Of a stretch of DNA of 64,000 nucleotides, positions 10,574 to 21,597 are shown one piece after another. The first letter of the stretch is position 1. Each line of letters opens with the position of its first letter. The DNA is from Erwinia tracheiphila. GTDB taxonomy: Bacteria; Pseudomonadota; Gammaproteobacteria; Enterobacterales; Enterobacteriaceae. The notes under the pieces were generated by a model. That model was given only the letters and a program-made list of their open reading frames with translations. It was not told the origin of the DNA and did no database searches. Made by a program: the position numbers and the translations under genes. The stretch is taken from NCBI RefSeq assembly GCF_021365465.1, contig NZ_CP089932.1, positions 1,798,001 through 1,862,000 of the forward strand, read 5' to 3'.

Positions 10574-11566
10574 TTACTCCAAAAACAGGTTGACTGCTTT
10601 TTCACCAACTACGCTACCAACGTAGCCTCCGGCTATAGATCCGACTGCCGCACATGCTACACCGCCAACTCCTACTGTAGCAACACCGACTGCGGCACAA
10701 ATCCCGATCATAGTGCTGCTGCCCCAGGCACCACCAACCATACCCCCACCTGTGCTAAAAGCAAAGTTTGAATATTCTTTGAAAGCCACTTTTCTACACT
10801 CGCCTTCACGCCCTGTCGAACAGGCATTGACCACATCATTCGTCGTTCCGGCAAATGAAAAGCCAATACCAATATACCCCCCTGCCTTAAGGAAACGCGC
10901 TGCTTTTGCCGCATTACCGACATAATATGAATAGCCCGGAATACCACTCATCCCGGCCGTTGACCATTCATGCACAATAGACTTGCTGGAGAGGTTTAAC
11001 GCCCGTTTCATGCTTTCATACTGTCGGAACTTAACCGTATGGCGAGCCAGCGATTTTAACAGCGGTTTGTTAACCAGCTCCTTCAGCTGATTGAGCAGCT
11101 GATTACGTTCAACGAAAAACTGCTGGCTGATCAGCGTTCCCTGTGTGCGGAACTGGTTCTGATAGCTGGCCTCAATTTTTTTAAGCGTCTGCTCAATGCT
11201 GTTGAAGTATTTTTCACCGGCGTCCCCGGCGGTGCTGAAGACTTTTTCCCCGATGCCGGTCAGCGCGGCAATGGTGCCGTAGTGTCTTTGCATAAACCCG
11301 GCGTCATCAGCGTCCACCCCGATAAGGGCCGCACTGGTGGCATTTTTGGCCTGCCGCAGCGTGGTAAGCATATGCGCGGTCAGGGGGGTGTCGGGGTCGG
11401 CCACAATCAGAATCTGTCCCGGCTTCAGATAAGGCGTATCCGCATTGAGTTTCATAAAGAGGCTGGCAGCAGGGGAACGAACATCCCTGAACAGTTGCCG
11501 CGCCTGGGTATCCAGCGATCCCTGCCTTTCAACGATACAGTATCCGGGGGCAATATTACGGGCCAT
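10574..11566 (-). CDS. Predicted T6SS pore-forming toxin with glycine zipper, copy 2
   Basis: Protein of 330 residues with no signal peptide. The start, MARNIAPGYCIVERQG, resembles T6SS-linked effectors that I recall next to vgrG genes in Pseudomonas. A short LysM-like segment (TPYLKPGQILIVADP) is followed by a long helical region and a glycine/alanine-rich tail (about residues 255-320, with GSIAGGYVGSVVG) able to form membrane helices. A membrane immunity gene follows directly. The first ~240 residues are nearly identical to those of copies 1 and 3; the last ~90 differ. Pore formation and T6SS delivery are inferred from family and layout. Confidence 0.65.
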   Translation of the reverse strand: MARNIAPGYCIVERQGSLDTQARQLFRDVRSPAASLFMKLNADTPYLKPGQILIVADPDTPLTAHMLTTLRQAKNATSAALIGVDADDAGFMQRHYGTIAALTGIGEKVFSTAGDAGEKYFNSIEQTLKKIEASYQNQFRTQGTLISQQFFVERNQLLNQLKELVNKPLLKSLARHTVKFRQYESMKRALNLSSKSIVHEWSTAGMSGIPGYSYYVGNAAKAARFLKAGGYIGIGFSFAGTTNDVVNACSTGREGECRKVAFKEYSNFAFSTGGGMVGGAWGSSTMIGICAAVGVATVGVGGVACAAVGSIAGGYVGSVVGEKAVNLFLE

Positions 11567-11790
11567 GAGTCCTTTCTCCGTCCGGGTGGATGTCAGTGAT
11601 GATTGCCGTGAGTGTGGTTGCCACGGGCACGGGTTTAATCAAAACCGCGGTAAATATAAATAATTCTGCTGCGTTACGCAAAACGTGTTGTAATTCTGCT
11701 AAGTCGTGGTTAGAGTTTCAGATGGCTGAAGGGTTTATCGATGGGTGTCTGTCGATGCTTGATGTTGAGCTGGAGATGGATAAAAAGTTC

Positions 11791-11823
11791 TGATAGAAGT
11801 GGCCCTTCCTGTAAGGGCTATCA
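11791..11823 (-). terminator. Hairpin after immunity gene 3
   Basis: GCCCTT (11802-11807) pairs with AAGGGC (11813-11818) around a short loop, and the outer TGATAG/CTATCA adds to the stem. It lies just past the immunity stop at 11830 and before the next toxin leader. The T-run is weak, so termination is plausible but not certain. Confidence 0.45.
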
Positions 11824-11829
11824 GGATAA

Positions 11830-12219
11830 TTATGGTAAAAGCAAACCTAGGGCTACCGCAAAAATAAAAAAAACAGTCGCTGTAAGCCACAGATAAAAAT
11901 AAATTCTCATCCATGTTTTTAATTGAATGTCCGTATCATCAAAAAAAGAATATGCCGGGTCATCATGTCTCATAAATAAAATGTTTTTTTTATGAGATAG
12001 CTTAATAAAGAAACGTATTACAATAAAAGCACCAAAGAAACCAATCATATGATGAAATGAGCTTGGGACAGGAAACTGAAATCGCTTCTTGTAGCACGCT
12101 ATCAAGTCATAATAGTCTTTTATTTTAACTGCATATATTAAGAAAGACAAAAATATCATTGCACTACCAGAAAGCGCGAAATATAAACCCAGGCTAGCTA
12201 TAATTTTATTAGTTATCAT
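11830..12219 (-). CDS. Predicted membrane immunity protein, copy 3
   Basis: Protein of 129 residues with about three hydrophobic segments (ASLGLYFALSGSAMIFLSFLIYA; HMIGFFGAFIVIRFFIKL; YLWLTATVFFIFAVALGLLL). The ATG overlaps the end of its toxin gene by 11 bases, which suggests coupled translation. It is a homologue of the immunity protein at 10165-10569 but clearly diverged, in step with the diverged toxin tails. This fits cognate, non-interchangeable immunity; that specificity is inferred. Confidence 0.7.
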   Translation of the reverse strand: MITNKIIASLGLYFALSGSAMIFLSFLIYAVKIKDYYDLIACYKKRFQFPVPSSFHHMIGFFGAFIVIRFFIKLSHKKNILFMRHDDPAYSFFDDTDIQLKTWMRIYFYLWLTATVFFIFAVALGLLLP

Positions 12220-13219
12220 AAAAATCTATAAATTTATTGACTACAGTGCCAAGGCCCGCACTTCCTAAAGAGCCACCAGCTACTCCACCGACAGTTGCAC
12301 ATGCAACACCCCCAACACCAGCAGTCACTATACCTATGCCGGCACAAATACCCATAGCAAATGCTCCGCCGTAGGCACCACCCACCATCCCTCCAGCAGT
12401 TCCCGCCGCAAACGTTGAATACTTCCTGAACGCGATTTTCCCGCATTCTCCTTCACGTCCTTTCGAACAGGCATTAGCCACTTCATTTGTGGTGTCTAAA
12501 AATGAAAAGCCAATACCAATATACCCCCCTGCCTTAAGGAAACGCGCTGCTTTTGCCGCATTACCGACATAATATGAATAGCCCGGAATACCACTCATCC
12601 CGGCCGTTGACCATTCATGCACAATAGACTTGCTGGAGAGGTTTAACGCCCGTTTCATGCTTTCATACTGTCGGAACTTAACCGTATGGCGAGCCAGCGA
12701 TTTTAACAGCGGTTTGTTAACCAGCTCCTTCAGCTGATTGAGCAGCTGATTACGTTCAACGAAAAACTGCTGGCTGATCAGCGTTCCCTGTGTGCGGAAC
12801 TGGTTCTGATAGCTGGCCTCAATTTTTTTAAGCGTCTGCTCAATGCTGTTGAAGTATTTTTCACCGGCGTCCCCGGCGGTGCTGAAGACTTTTTCCCCGA
12901 TGCCGGTCAGCGCGGCAATGGTGCCGTCATGTCTTTGCATAAACCCGGCGTCATCAGCGTCCACCCCGATAAGGGTCGCACTGGTGGCATTTTTGGTCTG
13001 TCGCAGCGTGGTAAGCATATGCGCGGTCAGGGAGGCGGGGGTGTCGGGGTCGGCCACAATCAGAATCTGTCCCGGCTTCAGATAAGGTGTATCCGCATTG
13101 AGTTTCATAAAGAGGCTGGCAGCAGGGGAACGAACATCCCTGAACAGTTGCCGCGCCTGATTATCCAGCGATCCCTGCCTTTCAACGATACAGTATCCGG
13201 GTGCAATATTACGGGCCAT
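12209..13219 (-). CDS. Predicted T6SS pore-forming toxin with glycine zipper, copy 3
   Basis: Protein of 336 residues, nearly identical to copy 2 up to about residue 243 (GIGFSF), then clearly different (LDTTNEVANACSKGREGECG and onward) with a new glycine-rich tail ending VNKFIDFYDN. Two extra residues lie in the LysM-like region. The change is abrupt at DNA level too, pointing to recombination that swaps the toxic tip together with its immunity gene. Upstream, only the leader remains before the IS3 element, so the original partner gene (for example a delivery protein) is lost from this locus. Confidence 0.65.
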   Translation of the reverse strand: MARNIAPGYCIVERQGSLDNQARQLFRDVRSPAASLFMKLNADTPYLKPGQILIVADPDTPASLTAHMLTTLRQTKNATSATLIGVDADDAGFMQRHDGTIAALTGIGEKVFSTAGDAGEKYFNSIEQTLKKIEASYQNQFRTQGTLISQQFFVERNQLLNQLKELVNKPLLKSLARHTVKFRQYESMKRALNLSSKSIVHEWSTAGMSGIPGYSYYVGNAAKAARFLKAGGYIGIGFSFLDTTNEVANACSKGREGECGKIAFRKYSTFAAGTAGGMVGGAYGGAFAMGICAGIGIVTAGVGGVACATVGGVAGGSLGSAGLGTVVNKFIDFYDN

Positions 13220-13362
13220 GAGTCCTTTCTCCGTCCGGGTGGATGTCAGTGATGATTGCCGTGAGTGTGGTTGCCACGGGCACGGGTTTAATCAAAACCG
13301 CGGTAAATATAAATAATTCTGCTGCGTTACGCAAAACGTGTTGTAATTCTGCTAAGTCGTGG

Positions 13363-14579
<1,217 letters not shown>

Positions 14580-14598
14580 GTGTGCCACTACACTTTAC

Positions 14599-14820
14599 TC
14601 AGGCGTATTGCCTCGCTGGCTGGTGAAACAGTTTGGACATCAGCTGTTATGTGAATTACCAATCGAGGGCTGGCCACAACGCATTCCGGTGGATGTTATC
14701 TGGTCTCGCAGAAGTTCACCGGGACCTGCCGGATGCTGGATGATCGACAGGCTGTTGGCAATGACGGGCAACCCGGAGCCGGGCAGGAGTTCAATGTTGC
14801 CTGGATACAGTGGCAAAGGT
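14599..14820 (+). pseudogene. C-terminal fragment of a LysR-type regulator
   Basis: In frame the DNA reads SGVLPRWLVKQF, the typical beta-strand/helix of the LysR effector-binding domain, followed by VDVIWSRRSSPGPAGCWMID. About 220 N-terminal residues, including the helix-turn-helix, are absent because the IS3 element begins immediately upstream. The frame runs on into the 3' end of ybaK on the other strand, so its own stop seems lost. The identification rests on this short stretch only. Confidence 0.5.
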
Positions 14821-15270
14821 GGCATTCAACTGTTGCGACAGGACCAGCGGTGCCAGCTCTATTTCCAGACCCCGCTTGCCGCCAGAAATGAAAATAGTTG
14901 GAAACCCTAACGCAGAGTCATCAATGACCGTGGGTAAACGTTTTTTCTGTCCGAGTGGGCTTATCCCATCGAGCAAATAGCCGGTGGTTCGCTGTGCGAT
15001 TTTCGGATCGGCCATATCAACCTTTTTCACCGCCAGCGCCTTTGCAACCTGCTTAAGATCTAACTGCCCGTCCACCGGCGTCATCGCCACCGCCAGCGTT
15101 TTATTATCCCCGTTCAGCGCCACTAATAGCGTCTTATACACGCGCCTCGCATCCTGATTTAACTTTGATATGACTTCGTCGCCAAAATGTGTTTCACTGG
15201 CGTCATGTTCATACGTATACAGTCGGAAACTGACTTTCTGTTCTTCAAGGAGTTTTACAGCTGGTGTCAT
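14791..15270 (-). CDS. ybaK: Cys-tRNA(Pro)/Cys-tRNA(Cys) deacylase
   Basis: Hydrolyses cysteine mischarged onto tRNA(Pro), a trans-editing function. ATG 15270 gives [15 protein letters not shown] and 159 residues, the E. coli length; the frame is open 32 codons further upstream without family similarity. Conserved parts are [31 protein letters not shown] and [15 protein letters not shown]. The gene stands alone between the LysR fragment and a region with IS debris. Confidence 0.95.
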   Translation of the reverse strand: MTPAVKLLEEQKVSFRLYTYEHDASETHFGDEVISKLNQDARRVYKTLLVALNGDNKTLAVAMTPVDGQLDLKQVAKALAVKKVDMADPKIAQRTTGYLLDGISPLGQKKRLPTVIDDSALGFPTIFISGGKRGLEIELAPLVLSQQLNATFATVSRQH

Positions 15271-15934
15271 AAGGCGGGTCCTGGTGAATATCTCTCTGTA
15301 AGCGGATGACTGCGAATGAAAAAGCGCTGGCCTGAATGCAGTCTGCCTAACACAATCTTGCAGCATCGGCAGGATAACTGTTACACTTTCTATTGACAGG
15401 CTGACGATGTTGGCGGCTTTTTTAAAGCGCTAGCCGCACCGTTCGTCGTCCTGATAAACCTTACTACCTTTTCTTCCATTAACGCTAACCATAATCTATC
15501 CGAATGTCGATATCCCAGTATGCTGTGTGGAGTTTGTTGGTATTGCAAATACGGCATCAGTTAAGGTTTCATTGCTTAATGTTGTCAGTATTGACCATTT
15601 ATAACGTGAAAAAATAGCAGCTCCCACGCCTTATCGATACAGGCAGAATGCTGATATTCAGGCTCGCGCTACTCAAAAATGCGGCGTGTTACCTTCCAGA
15701 TGTTCAACTAAACAGTGGAATAATATTATCGAATGCGGTCATGGCAAATTGAAACTGTAACCATCAGCACGTTGAGATGTGAATCGTTACGCCACCATGC
15801 AGGGAACAGCCACGCTGCGCAAAGGTTTGGTGAAGTTATTCTCTGGCAGACCAGCCGCAGATGAACCGCGTTTGCTAAAGAGATGGGCAACAGGAGGATG
15901 GCTTCTCCGCAGGCATATCTGCAACGGTGCTTTT
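15271..15934. other. Gene-free stretch with IS debris
   Basis: No intact gene is visible between ybaK and ybaP. The only recognisable part is an IS6-type fragment at about 15700-15862. The rest has many stops on both strands. Confidence 0.6.
15700..15862 (+). pseudogene. IS6-family transposase remnant
   Basis: In one frame the DNA reads QWNNIIECGHGKLKL and then, after a stop, RYATMQGTATLRKG, which resemble the consecutive NNLVEQDHRxIK and xTAxxTIxGIEVMxMxRKGQ blocks near the C-terminus of IS6-type transposases. No ends are recognisable. Too decayed for a firm assignment. Confidence 0.4.
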
Positions 15935-16753
15935 TCATCCTTTCCTTAACAAGGTGGGCAGATTACCTTCACCATAAAGATGCAGTGCACCTACGGCCAG
16001 GACATAGTTACCCGGTGGCAAATGAGACAGTTGCTGGCACCAGCGCTGGTTACGTTGCAACATCAGTACATCGTTAAGCGATTTATTAAACGTTGTCGGC
16101 ATTGTATTTTGGCTGTGCGACGGTGGGCTTTCCAGCCACCAGCCGATCATAGTTTGCAGCAGGCGTGCATTGGTATGCCAGTGTGTAAGCGTGTCTTCCA
16201 GTAGCGAAAGCCCGTTATCCGGCAGCGCCTTTAACAATGCCAGCTGGGTTTCCGGGCCTTCCAGTTCGATGATTTTCTTCTGCTGTGAGTGCGCTGCCGT
16301 TAACAGTTGATAATCGATCCCACAGCTGGCGTTAAGCCCGAGACGTTGTGCCTGTTGTGCCTGAAGCATGAGTGCAATTTGCCAGGCGGGAAGGGTATCT
16401 ATTCCTTCTCCGTCTATTTCCATTTCATCACAGCGACGGTAAAGCTCGTCGATATGCTCCTTTGAAAAGCGTTCTGCCAGCGGGATACAGAATTCAGTTG
16501 CGCCAAAAGGTGAAACGCCGGAGGTGATGTCTGCTTCAACAATAAGCGCATCGGCCAGCTCCAGCTTTGACAACAGCCTGGCTGGCAACGGGCGCATGTC
16601 GGGTGTGCCCATGTGAATACTGCCGACCATGTGAAAGTGTCGCTGGCCCAGAGTGATGTCTTCAGCAGGCCAGGCGTAGTGGGTCGGCGAGATTTTGTGC
16701 AGCAGGCTTGCCAGTTTTTCAAATAATTTTGCCATACTTTCCGCCTTAGTCAT
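15935..16753 (-). CDS. ybaP: TraB/GumN family protein YbaP
   Basis: Predicted TraB/GumN-type protein of 272 residues; the biochemical role is not established. The two family signatures are present: VGSIHMGT near residue 44 and VGALHLYGEGNL at the C-terminus, whose conserved histidines and glutamates suggest metal-dependent hydrolase chemistry. Start ATG 16753; an internal ATG six codons later (MAKLFEK) is an alternative. It lies next to copA as in E. coli. Confidence 0.9.
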   Translation of the reverse strand: MTKAESMAKLFEKLASLLHKISPTHYAWPAEDITLGQRHFHMVGSIHMGTPDMRPLPARLLSKLELADALIVEADITSGVSPFGATEFCIPLAERFSKEHIDELYRRCDEMEIDGEGIDTLPAWQIALMLQAQQAQRLGLNASCGIDYQLLTAAHSQQKKIIELEGPETQLALLKALPDNGLSLLEDTLTHWHTNARLLQTMIGWWLESPPSHSQNTMPTTFNKSLNDVLMLQRNQRWCQQLSHLPPGNYVLAVGALHLYGEGNLPTLLRKG

Positions 16754-16803
16754 GATTACATCATGCTAGCGCTAAAGCTGACAGAGGACCAGGCGAAACG
16801 CAC

Positions 16804-19317
16804 TTAAGCAATGGCTGGGGGCCGGTAGCGGAGAAGCCGGTTAGCATTGCTTACCACGGTCACTGACGACAACGCCATTGCGGCCGCTGCAACAACCGGA
16901 CTGAGTAATGTGCCGGTGAAAGGCCAGAGCACCCCGGCTGCAACGGGAATGCTCAGAGCGTTATAAATAAAAGCGCCCAGCAAATTTTGTTTCATGTTAC
17001 GCAACGTTGCTTTCGCTATCGCCAAACCATCAGCAAGCGCGGTCAAATCGTGGCGCATCAGCGTCATACCAGCCGTTTCAATGGCTACGTCACTGCCTCC
17101 ACCCATAGCAATACCTACATCAGCCTGGGCCAGCGCAGGTGAATCGTTAATACCATCACCAATCATTGCCACCCGAAACCCCTGCTGTTGCAATCTGCGA
17201 ATGGCCTCAGCCTTACCTTCAGGAAGAACATCAGCAATGACCTTTTCAATTCCGGCTTCCTGCGCGACAGCAAGAGCAGTGGCCCTGTTATCACCGGTTA
17301 ACATCATCAGTTGATAACCACGATTTTTCAGTCGTTTCAACGTTGTTATGCTGCTGTCTCGTAGCGGATCGCGCACTGAAAACACCGCTTTTATTTTGCC
17401 GTTTGCAGCCAGTAACACAGGCGTAATACCTTTGGCTGACTGGGTGGCTATCTGTGCGGCTGCTTCCGTAATAGCAATATTCTGTTGTGACAGCAGCATA
17501 CTGTTGCCAAGCAGCAGGGCTGTTTCACCAATATTACCGCTCACACCCTGACCGGGCAGGGTGCGGAACTGACTGATTTCAGGCAGGTCAATGCCCTCTG
17601 CGCGATGACATATGGCGCAGGCCAGCGGATGCTGTGAGCCTTGCTCCAGCGCGGCAGCCCAACTGAGCGCCTGCGATTCAGTCATATCGTCAAACAGGGT
17701 GATATCGACAATGTGCGGCGCGCCCTCGGTTAAGGTGCCCGTCTTATCAAAAACCAATACATCGAGGCTGCTGGCGCGTTGCAACGCATCCGCATCACGA
17801 ATCAAAATACCGGCCTCCGCAGCCCGCCCGACTCCCGCGATGATCGACATCGGAGTGGCAAGGCCCAGTGCGCAGGGACAGGCAATCATTAAAACCGTCA
17901 TGGCAACCATCAGCGTGTAAACAAGCTGAGGTGCGGGACCAAGCAGATACCAGATTAATGCGCTACACATGGCGATGATTAACACGCCCGGCACGAAAAC
18001 AGCGGCTATCCTGTCGGCCAGCCTGCCTGTTTCGGGTTTACTGCTCTGCGCCTGGCGCACCAGATTGATGATGCGCGACAGGGTGGTGTTTTTGCCGACA
18101 GCGCTGGCGATAAATAATACGCTACCGTCCTGCACAACGGTGCCTGCATGTATATTTTCGCCCGTGGATTTCTCTTGTGGCATAGGTTCGCCGGTTAACA
18201 TGGCTTCATCCAGCCATGCCCGACCCTGAACGATCATACCATCCACAGGAACCCTGTCGCCGGTGGCCAGTCGCAGCGTCATGCCGGGCGTGACGTCACT
18301 TAATCTGATTATGTTCTCGCCGCCCTCGGTGACCACTCTCGCGGTTGCCGGGGTCAGATCCAGCAAATGTTCAAGCGCCTGCGAGGAGCGCTGCCGCGCC
18401 CGCTGCTCCAGCATATGACCGAGATTAATTAATCCAATAATCATTGCGCTGGCTTCGTAGTAAAGATGGCGGGATGCTGGCGGAAAAGCGGCAGGCCACA
18501 AGGTGACTATCGTTGAATAAACCCATGCGGCAGTGGTTCCCAGCGTCACCAGAGTATCCATGGTCGTGGTTTTTTTCAGCAGGCTGCGCCAGGCATTACG
18601 ATAAAAATGTCCCCCTGAAACCACCATCACCAACAGCGTCAAAAAGCCTGACAGCAGCCAGTGGGTACGATTACTCTCGGTCAGTACCATACCATCGCCG
18701 ACCATTCCCCAGATCATAAGAGGAACGCCCAGCGCCAGTGCCAGCGCAGTCTGCCAGCGGAAACGACGTATGGCCTTGTCAGCGGCCTGCTGCTGTTTTT
18801 TACGGCGCTGTCGATCGTCTTCAACGATCTCTGCATCGTAGCCCGCACGTTGTATGGACTCAATTAATGCGCCTGCTCCGGCATCACCCGTGACCAGAGC
18901 CGTGCGTTCAGCCAGGTTCACTCGCACACGGCTAACGCCGGGCACAGCAGTCAGGGCTTGTTCGACACGCGTCACGCAGCTGGCACAACTCATGCCGTCA
19001 ATAATTAAATTAGCGCTGTTTTCTGACTGTGCCGGAAGCTTATTAAGGTCCACTTCCAGCGCTTCCGGCGCGACGTCTGGTACCGTCAGTGGCTCAGACT
19101 TTGGGAGCGGGTTTTCTTCTGTCTGAGAAGCGTGATAGCCAGCTTGCTCAACCACGGCAATCAGGGCTTGTGCACTTGCCGTACTAAGGATGCGTGCTTC
19201 ACTGAAGCTGACCTCAGCGTGTCCTACATCGTCTCGCTTTTCGAGAAATTCTTTGACTCTTTTAATGCAGTGGCCGCAGGACAGGCCTGTGAGCGTAAGG
19301 ACGGTAGTATGTGACAT
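16804..19317 (-). CDS. copA: Copper-exporting P1B-type ATPase
   Basis: Pumps Cu(I) from cytoplasm to periplasm using ATP. ATG 19317, with GGGGGA just upstream, gives 837 residues (E. coli 834); the frame is open another 23 codons upstream. Two N-terminal metal-binding domains are seen (GLSCGHC and GMSCASC), then eight membrane segments with the transport motif CPC (IACPCALGL), the phosphorylation site DKTGTLT, and the hinge [13 protein letters not shown] CueR-type promoter precedes it, and the in-gene CCCAAAG slip site can yield a short copper chaperone. Confidence 0.97.
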   Translation of the reverse strand: MSHTTVLTLTGLSCGHCIKRVKEFLEKRDDVGHAEVSFSEARILSTASAQALIAVVEQAGYHASQTEENPLPKSEPLTVPDVAPEALEVDLNKLPAQSENSANLIIDGMSCASCVTRVEQALTAVPGVSRVRVNLAERTALVTGDAGAGALIESIQRAGYDAEIVEDDRQRRKKQQQAADKAIRRFRWQTALALALGVPLMIWGMVGDGMVLTESNRTHWLLSGFLTLLVMVVSGGHFYRNAWRSLLKKTTTMDTLVTLGTTAAWVYSTIVTLWPAAFPPASRHLYYEASAMIIGLINLGHMLEQRARQRSSQALEHLLDLTPATARVVTEGGENIIRLSDVTPGMTLRLATGDRVPVDGMIVQGRAWLDEAMLTGEPMPQEKSTGENIHAGTVVQDGSVLFIASAVGKNTTLSRIINLVRQAQSSKPETGRLADRIAAVFVPGVLIIAMCSALIWYLLGPAPQLVYTLMVAMTVLMIACPCALGLATPMSIIAGVGRAAEAGILIRDADALQRASSLDVLVFDKTGTLTEGAPHIVDITLFDDMTESQALSWAAALEQGSQHPLACAICHRAEGIDLPEISQFRTLPGQGVSGNIGETALLLGNSMLLSQQNIAITEAAAQIATQSAKGITPVLLAANGKIKAVFSVRDPLRDSSITTLKRLKNRGYQLMMLTGDNRATALAVAQEAGIEKVIADVLPEGKAEAIRRLQQQGFRVAMIGDGINDSPALAQADVGIAMGGGSDVAIETAGMTLMRHDLTALADGLAIAKATLRNMKQNLLGAFIYNALSIPVAAGVLWPFTGTLLSPVVAAAAMALSSVTVVSNANRLLRYRPPAIA
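19094..19105 (-). other. Programmed -1 frameshift site in copA
   Basis: On the coding strand the in-frame C-CCA-AAG at 19105-19099 is a slippery heptamer, between the first and second metal-binding domains. A -1 shift is followed by one codon (GTC) and then TGA at 19096-19094. The result is a 74-residue product with only the first metal-binding domain. The E. coli copA gene uses the same heptamer to make the copper chaperone CopA(Z), so the device seems conserved. The stimulatory RNA structure was not worked out. Confidence 0.7.
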
Positions 19318-19355
19318 AAATCCCCCATTCTTTGGTCTGTACTCTGACAGACATA

Positions 19356-19386
19356 AAATTAAACCTTCCCGTAAGGGGAGGGTCAA
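19356..19386 (-). promoter_or_regulatory. CueR-controlled copA promoter
   Basis: On the minus strand a -35 TTGACC (19386-19381) and a -10 TAATTT (19361-19356) are separated by 19 bases, the over-long spacer typical of MerR-family targets. The spacer holds the dyad CCTCCCCTTACGGGAAGGTT, nearly the E. coli copA operator. Cu(I)-bound CueR, encoded at 20481, would twist this DNA to activate copA. Confidence 0.9.
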
Positions 19387-19551
19387 TATGCTGTTTTCCC
19401 CGCCGATCCCTGCGTGTCGGCTTTTTTATATTTTTTTATTCAGATACCATGAGACCGAACTGGTTTTTGCTATTTTATTTTTTATCAAAGGGTGCTTTTT
19501 TATTACGTTTTAATGTGATTTCTTTAAATGAAATTTTATGCTTTTAAACTT

Positions 19552-19607
19552 GATTGCTTGATTGCTTGATTGCTTGATTGCTTGATTGCTTGATTGCTTG
19601 ATTGCTT
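19552..19607. repeat. Tandem repeat, 7 copies of GATTGCTT
   Basis: Seven perfect head-to-tail copies of an 8-bp unit, 165 bases upstream of the copA promoter. The unit length is not a multiple of three and no credible gene crosses it, so it is a non-coding variable-number repeat. Copy number is likely to differ between strains by slippage. Confidence 0.97.
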
Positions 19608-20480
19608 TTGGGCGTAAAGCAATCTGTGAATTCTTTCGATTTCACAATAAATAGCTGGGCGAAATAGCACTCCACTATTGATCGTCCATGAATGTTCAAG
19701 TGTTGAAGCTGTTTTCTCTGCCTTAACGTGCATCGTTATTATTGTGACCGCTGCCAGTTTTCAGAATACCCGGTTTACCGTCTCTCATCTCTGGACTGGG
19801 ATTTTATCGGCAGAGTGCCGCGCCTTGTTATGTAAAGTGACATCTGGCTGAAACGGGAATTAAGGGCCAGCCACTGCATGGAGTCTCCGGGAGCAGGTAC
19901 GCTGTCACGGACAACCAGGTGTCAAAGTCATTTTATCTGCATTACAACGCGCCATCGAAACGTAAAAACAGATGCCCACATGAAAGAGCGTTCAGCCAGA
20001 AAATAGGCGGGGGAGCCTGGTTGATATTTACCAATGCGTGGCGCTTTCAGTCACAAGAAATCATGAGGCTGCATGGGGGAGAATGCAGATCGAGCAAAAC
20101 TTCCCTGATGAAAAAGTGAGCATGACGGATTCGGGCTCCGCGCCAGTTACCGTCATTCAGCAGGCCGCATACTGGTGCTGAACCTGTTTTCCACTTTTGC
20201 GATAGTTGTGGTGTGGCTGTCATGCTGAAAATAAATAGCTTTACCTGAAGTATCAGGCTAACAGTATGATATAACGAAATATTATTCCGTATTGGATGTT
20301 AGCGGAGAATGTCTGAGACAGCGTTCGCTAATGGTCAAATTAACTGAAGCGGATACAATACGTAATCGCCTGCCAAAACCTGACGAAACAGGGTGATGAT
20401 ATAGTAGCGATGGTTTTGTGGGGTTTCATCACCTGGCATGGGGGTTATGAAAGCTCATCTGTTTAACGTAAGGGGGTAAT
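19608..20480. other. Gene-free stretch between copA and cueR
   Basis: In E. coli the ybaS-ybaT genes lie here. No similarity to them, and no convincing gene, is visible on either strand. Open frames are short and lack ribosome sites. It may be a worn-out deletion scar. Confidence 0.55.
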
Positions 20481-20870
20481 ATGAATATCAGCGATGTGGC
20501 TCGTAAAACCGGGCTGACCAGCAAAACGATTCGTTTTTACGAAGAAAAAGGGTTGGTTACTGCTCCGCAAAGAAGTGAAAACGGTTATCGCTGCTACACT
20601 GAAAAACATCTTGAGGAACTCATACTACTACGTCAGGCACGACAGATTGGATTTAATCTTGAAGAGTGCAGGGAAATGGTTTCTTTATTTAAAAACCCGC
20701 GACGTCACAGCTCAGATGTTAAAGCGCACGCCCTGAATAAAGTGGCTGATATTGAAAAACAAATCAACGGACTAATACAAATGCGCGAGCGTCTGCTGGC
20801 ACTGGTTGATCTTTGTCCCGGTGATGATAGTGCTGACTGTCCGATAATTAACAGCCTGAAAGCAGACTGA
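20481..20870 (+). CDS. cueR: HTH-type copper-efflux regulator CueR
   Basis: MerR-family activator that senses Cu(I) and turns on copA. The 129-residue protein begins [25 protein letters not shown] (winged helix-turn-helix), has a long dimerisation helix, and ends with the metal loop [11 protein letters not shown], whose two cysteines bind the copper ion in the E. coli protein. It lacks the histidine-rich tail of E. coli CueR. AAGGGGG lies upstream of the start. It faces away from copA, about 1.1 kb from the copA promoter. Confidence 0.96.
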   Translation: MNISDVARKTGLTSKTIRFYEEKGLVTAPQRSENGYRCYTEKHLEELILLRQARQIGFNLEECREMVSLFKNPRRHSSDVKAHALNKVADIEKQINGLIQMRERLLALVDLCPGDDSADCPIINSLKAD

Positions 20871-21597
20871 GAGTAAGTAATAAAAATATTGTCTGAACGG
20901 GTTTTCTGCGTCGCGTGCGTTGTTATTTGCGGACATATCGTTTACTGCGGGTTTAGCCGCCTGCTTAAGGGTGCTGATATCGTTCCTTATGTTGCAAGGT
21001 CATCACGATTTGAAAGATGGACTCAGGTAATTTGCCTGGCGGCAGTACAGACGTAAATTTTTTGACCCAGAGATTCAGGCGTTGCGGTCAGTACTGATTC
21101 TGTGTGATCTTACTCGTCCACGCAGCAGTTCTGCATATGTCGATATAGTGATTTTTACAGGGGTGTTCCGCCCTGCATAATCCATAACAGTCTGTCTAAG
21201 CTGAATGCCCTTATCTCCCCTTTGTAATAAGGCTGCTCAATCTGCATTGGTGAGTTTCATGTTGTACCTTGCAGGTTTATGACGTAAATAAATCCCTGGT
21301 GAAATTAGTAATGCCCCGTCGCAGATAATCTGCCTGATTAAGTGAATGCCGTATGTGTATTAATGCAGGGCGGGTCAATGTTATCAGGCGGTGTTCCGTA
21401 ATCGTTTTGATACAACACCGCCGGGTGATGATTTGTGCAAAAACGTTTTTGAAGATAAATGTGCTCTCAGGCGCTTTGTGCTCCACCAGAGATGATATTT
21501 CACCGGGATTAACTTCGGTATACGCAGAGGGGCTTAAGGGGCATATACCTGCCCCGATAATAACAAACCTTACGGCGAGAACATGCTCAGGCAGGAT
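20871..21597. other. Gene-free stretch after cueR
   Basis: No gene could be recognised on either strand between cueR and the convergent ybbJ. Open frames are short and without ribosome sites. Confidence 0.55.

Larger units (their letters stand above)
9073..13361 (-). repeat. Three-copy tandem toxin-immunity array
   Basis: Three repeat units run on the minus strand. Each has a roughly 200-bp leader (copies at 13361-13220, about 11771-11567 and about 10106-9901), a toxin gene with a nearly identical first ~240 codons, a divergent toxin tail and a divergent immunity gene. The leader ends in the same open tail of an upstream gene (about 50 codons ending HPDGERTHGP) that overlaps the toxin ATG. 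So the unit was duplicated together with the 3' end of a lost upstream gene. The third leader is cut by the IS3 element at 13363 and the first toxin by the IS91 copy at 9072. Confidence 0.85.

Noticed and set aside
19552..19607. Possible CRISPR or clustered repeat
   Set aside because: The repeats are 8 bp and contiguous without spacers, so it is a simple tandem repeat. No CRISPR array or cas gene was seen in the window.
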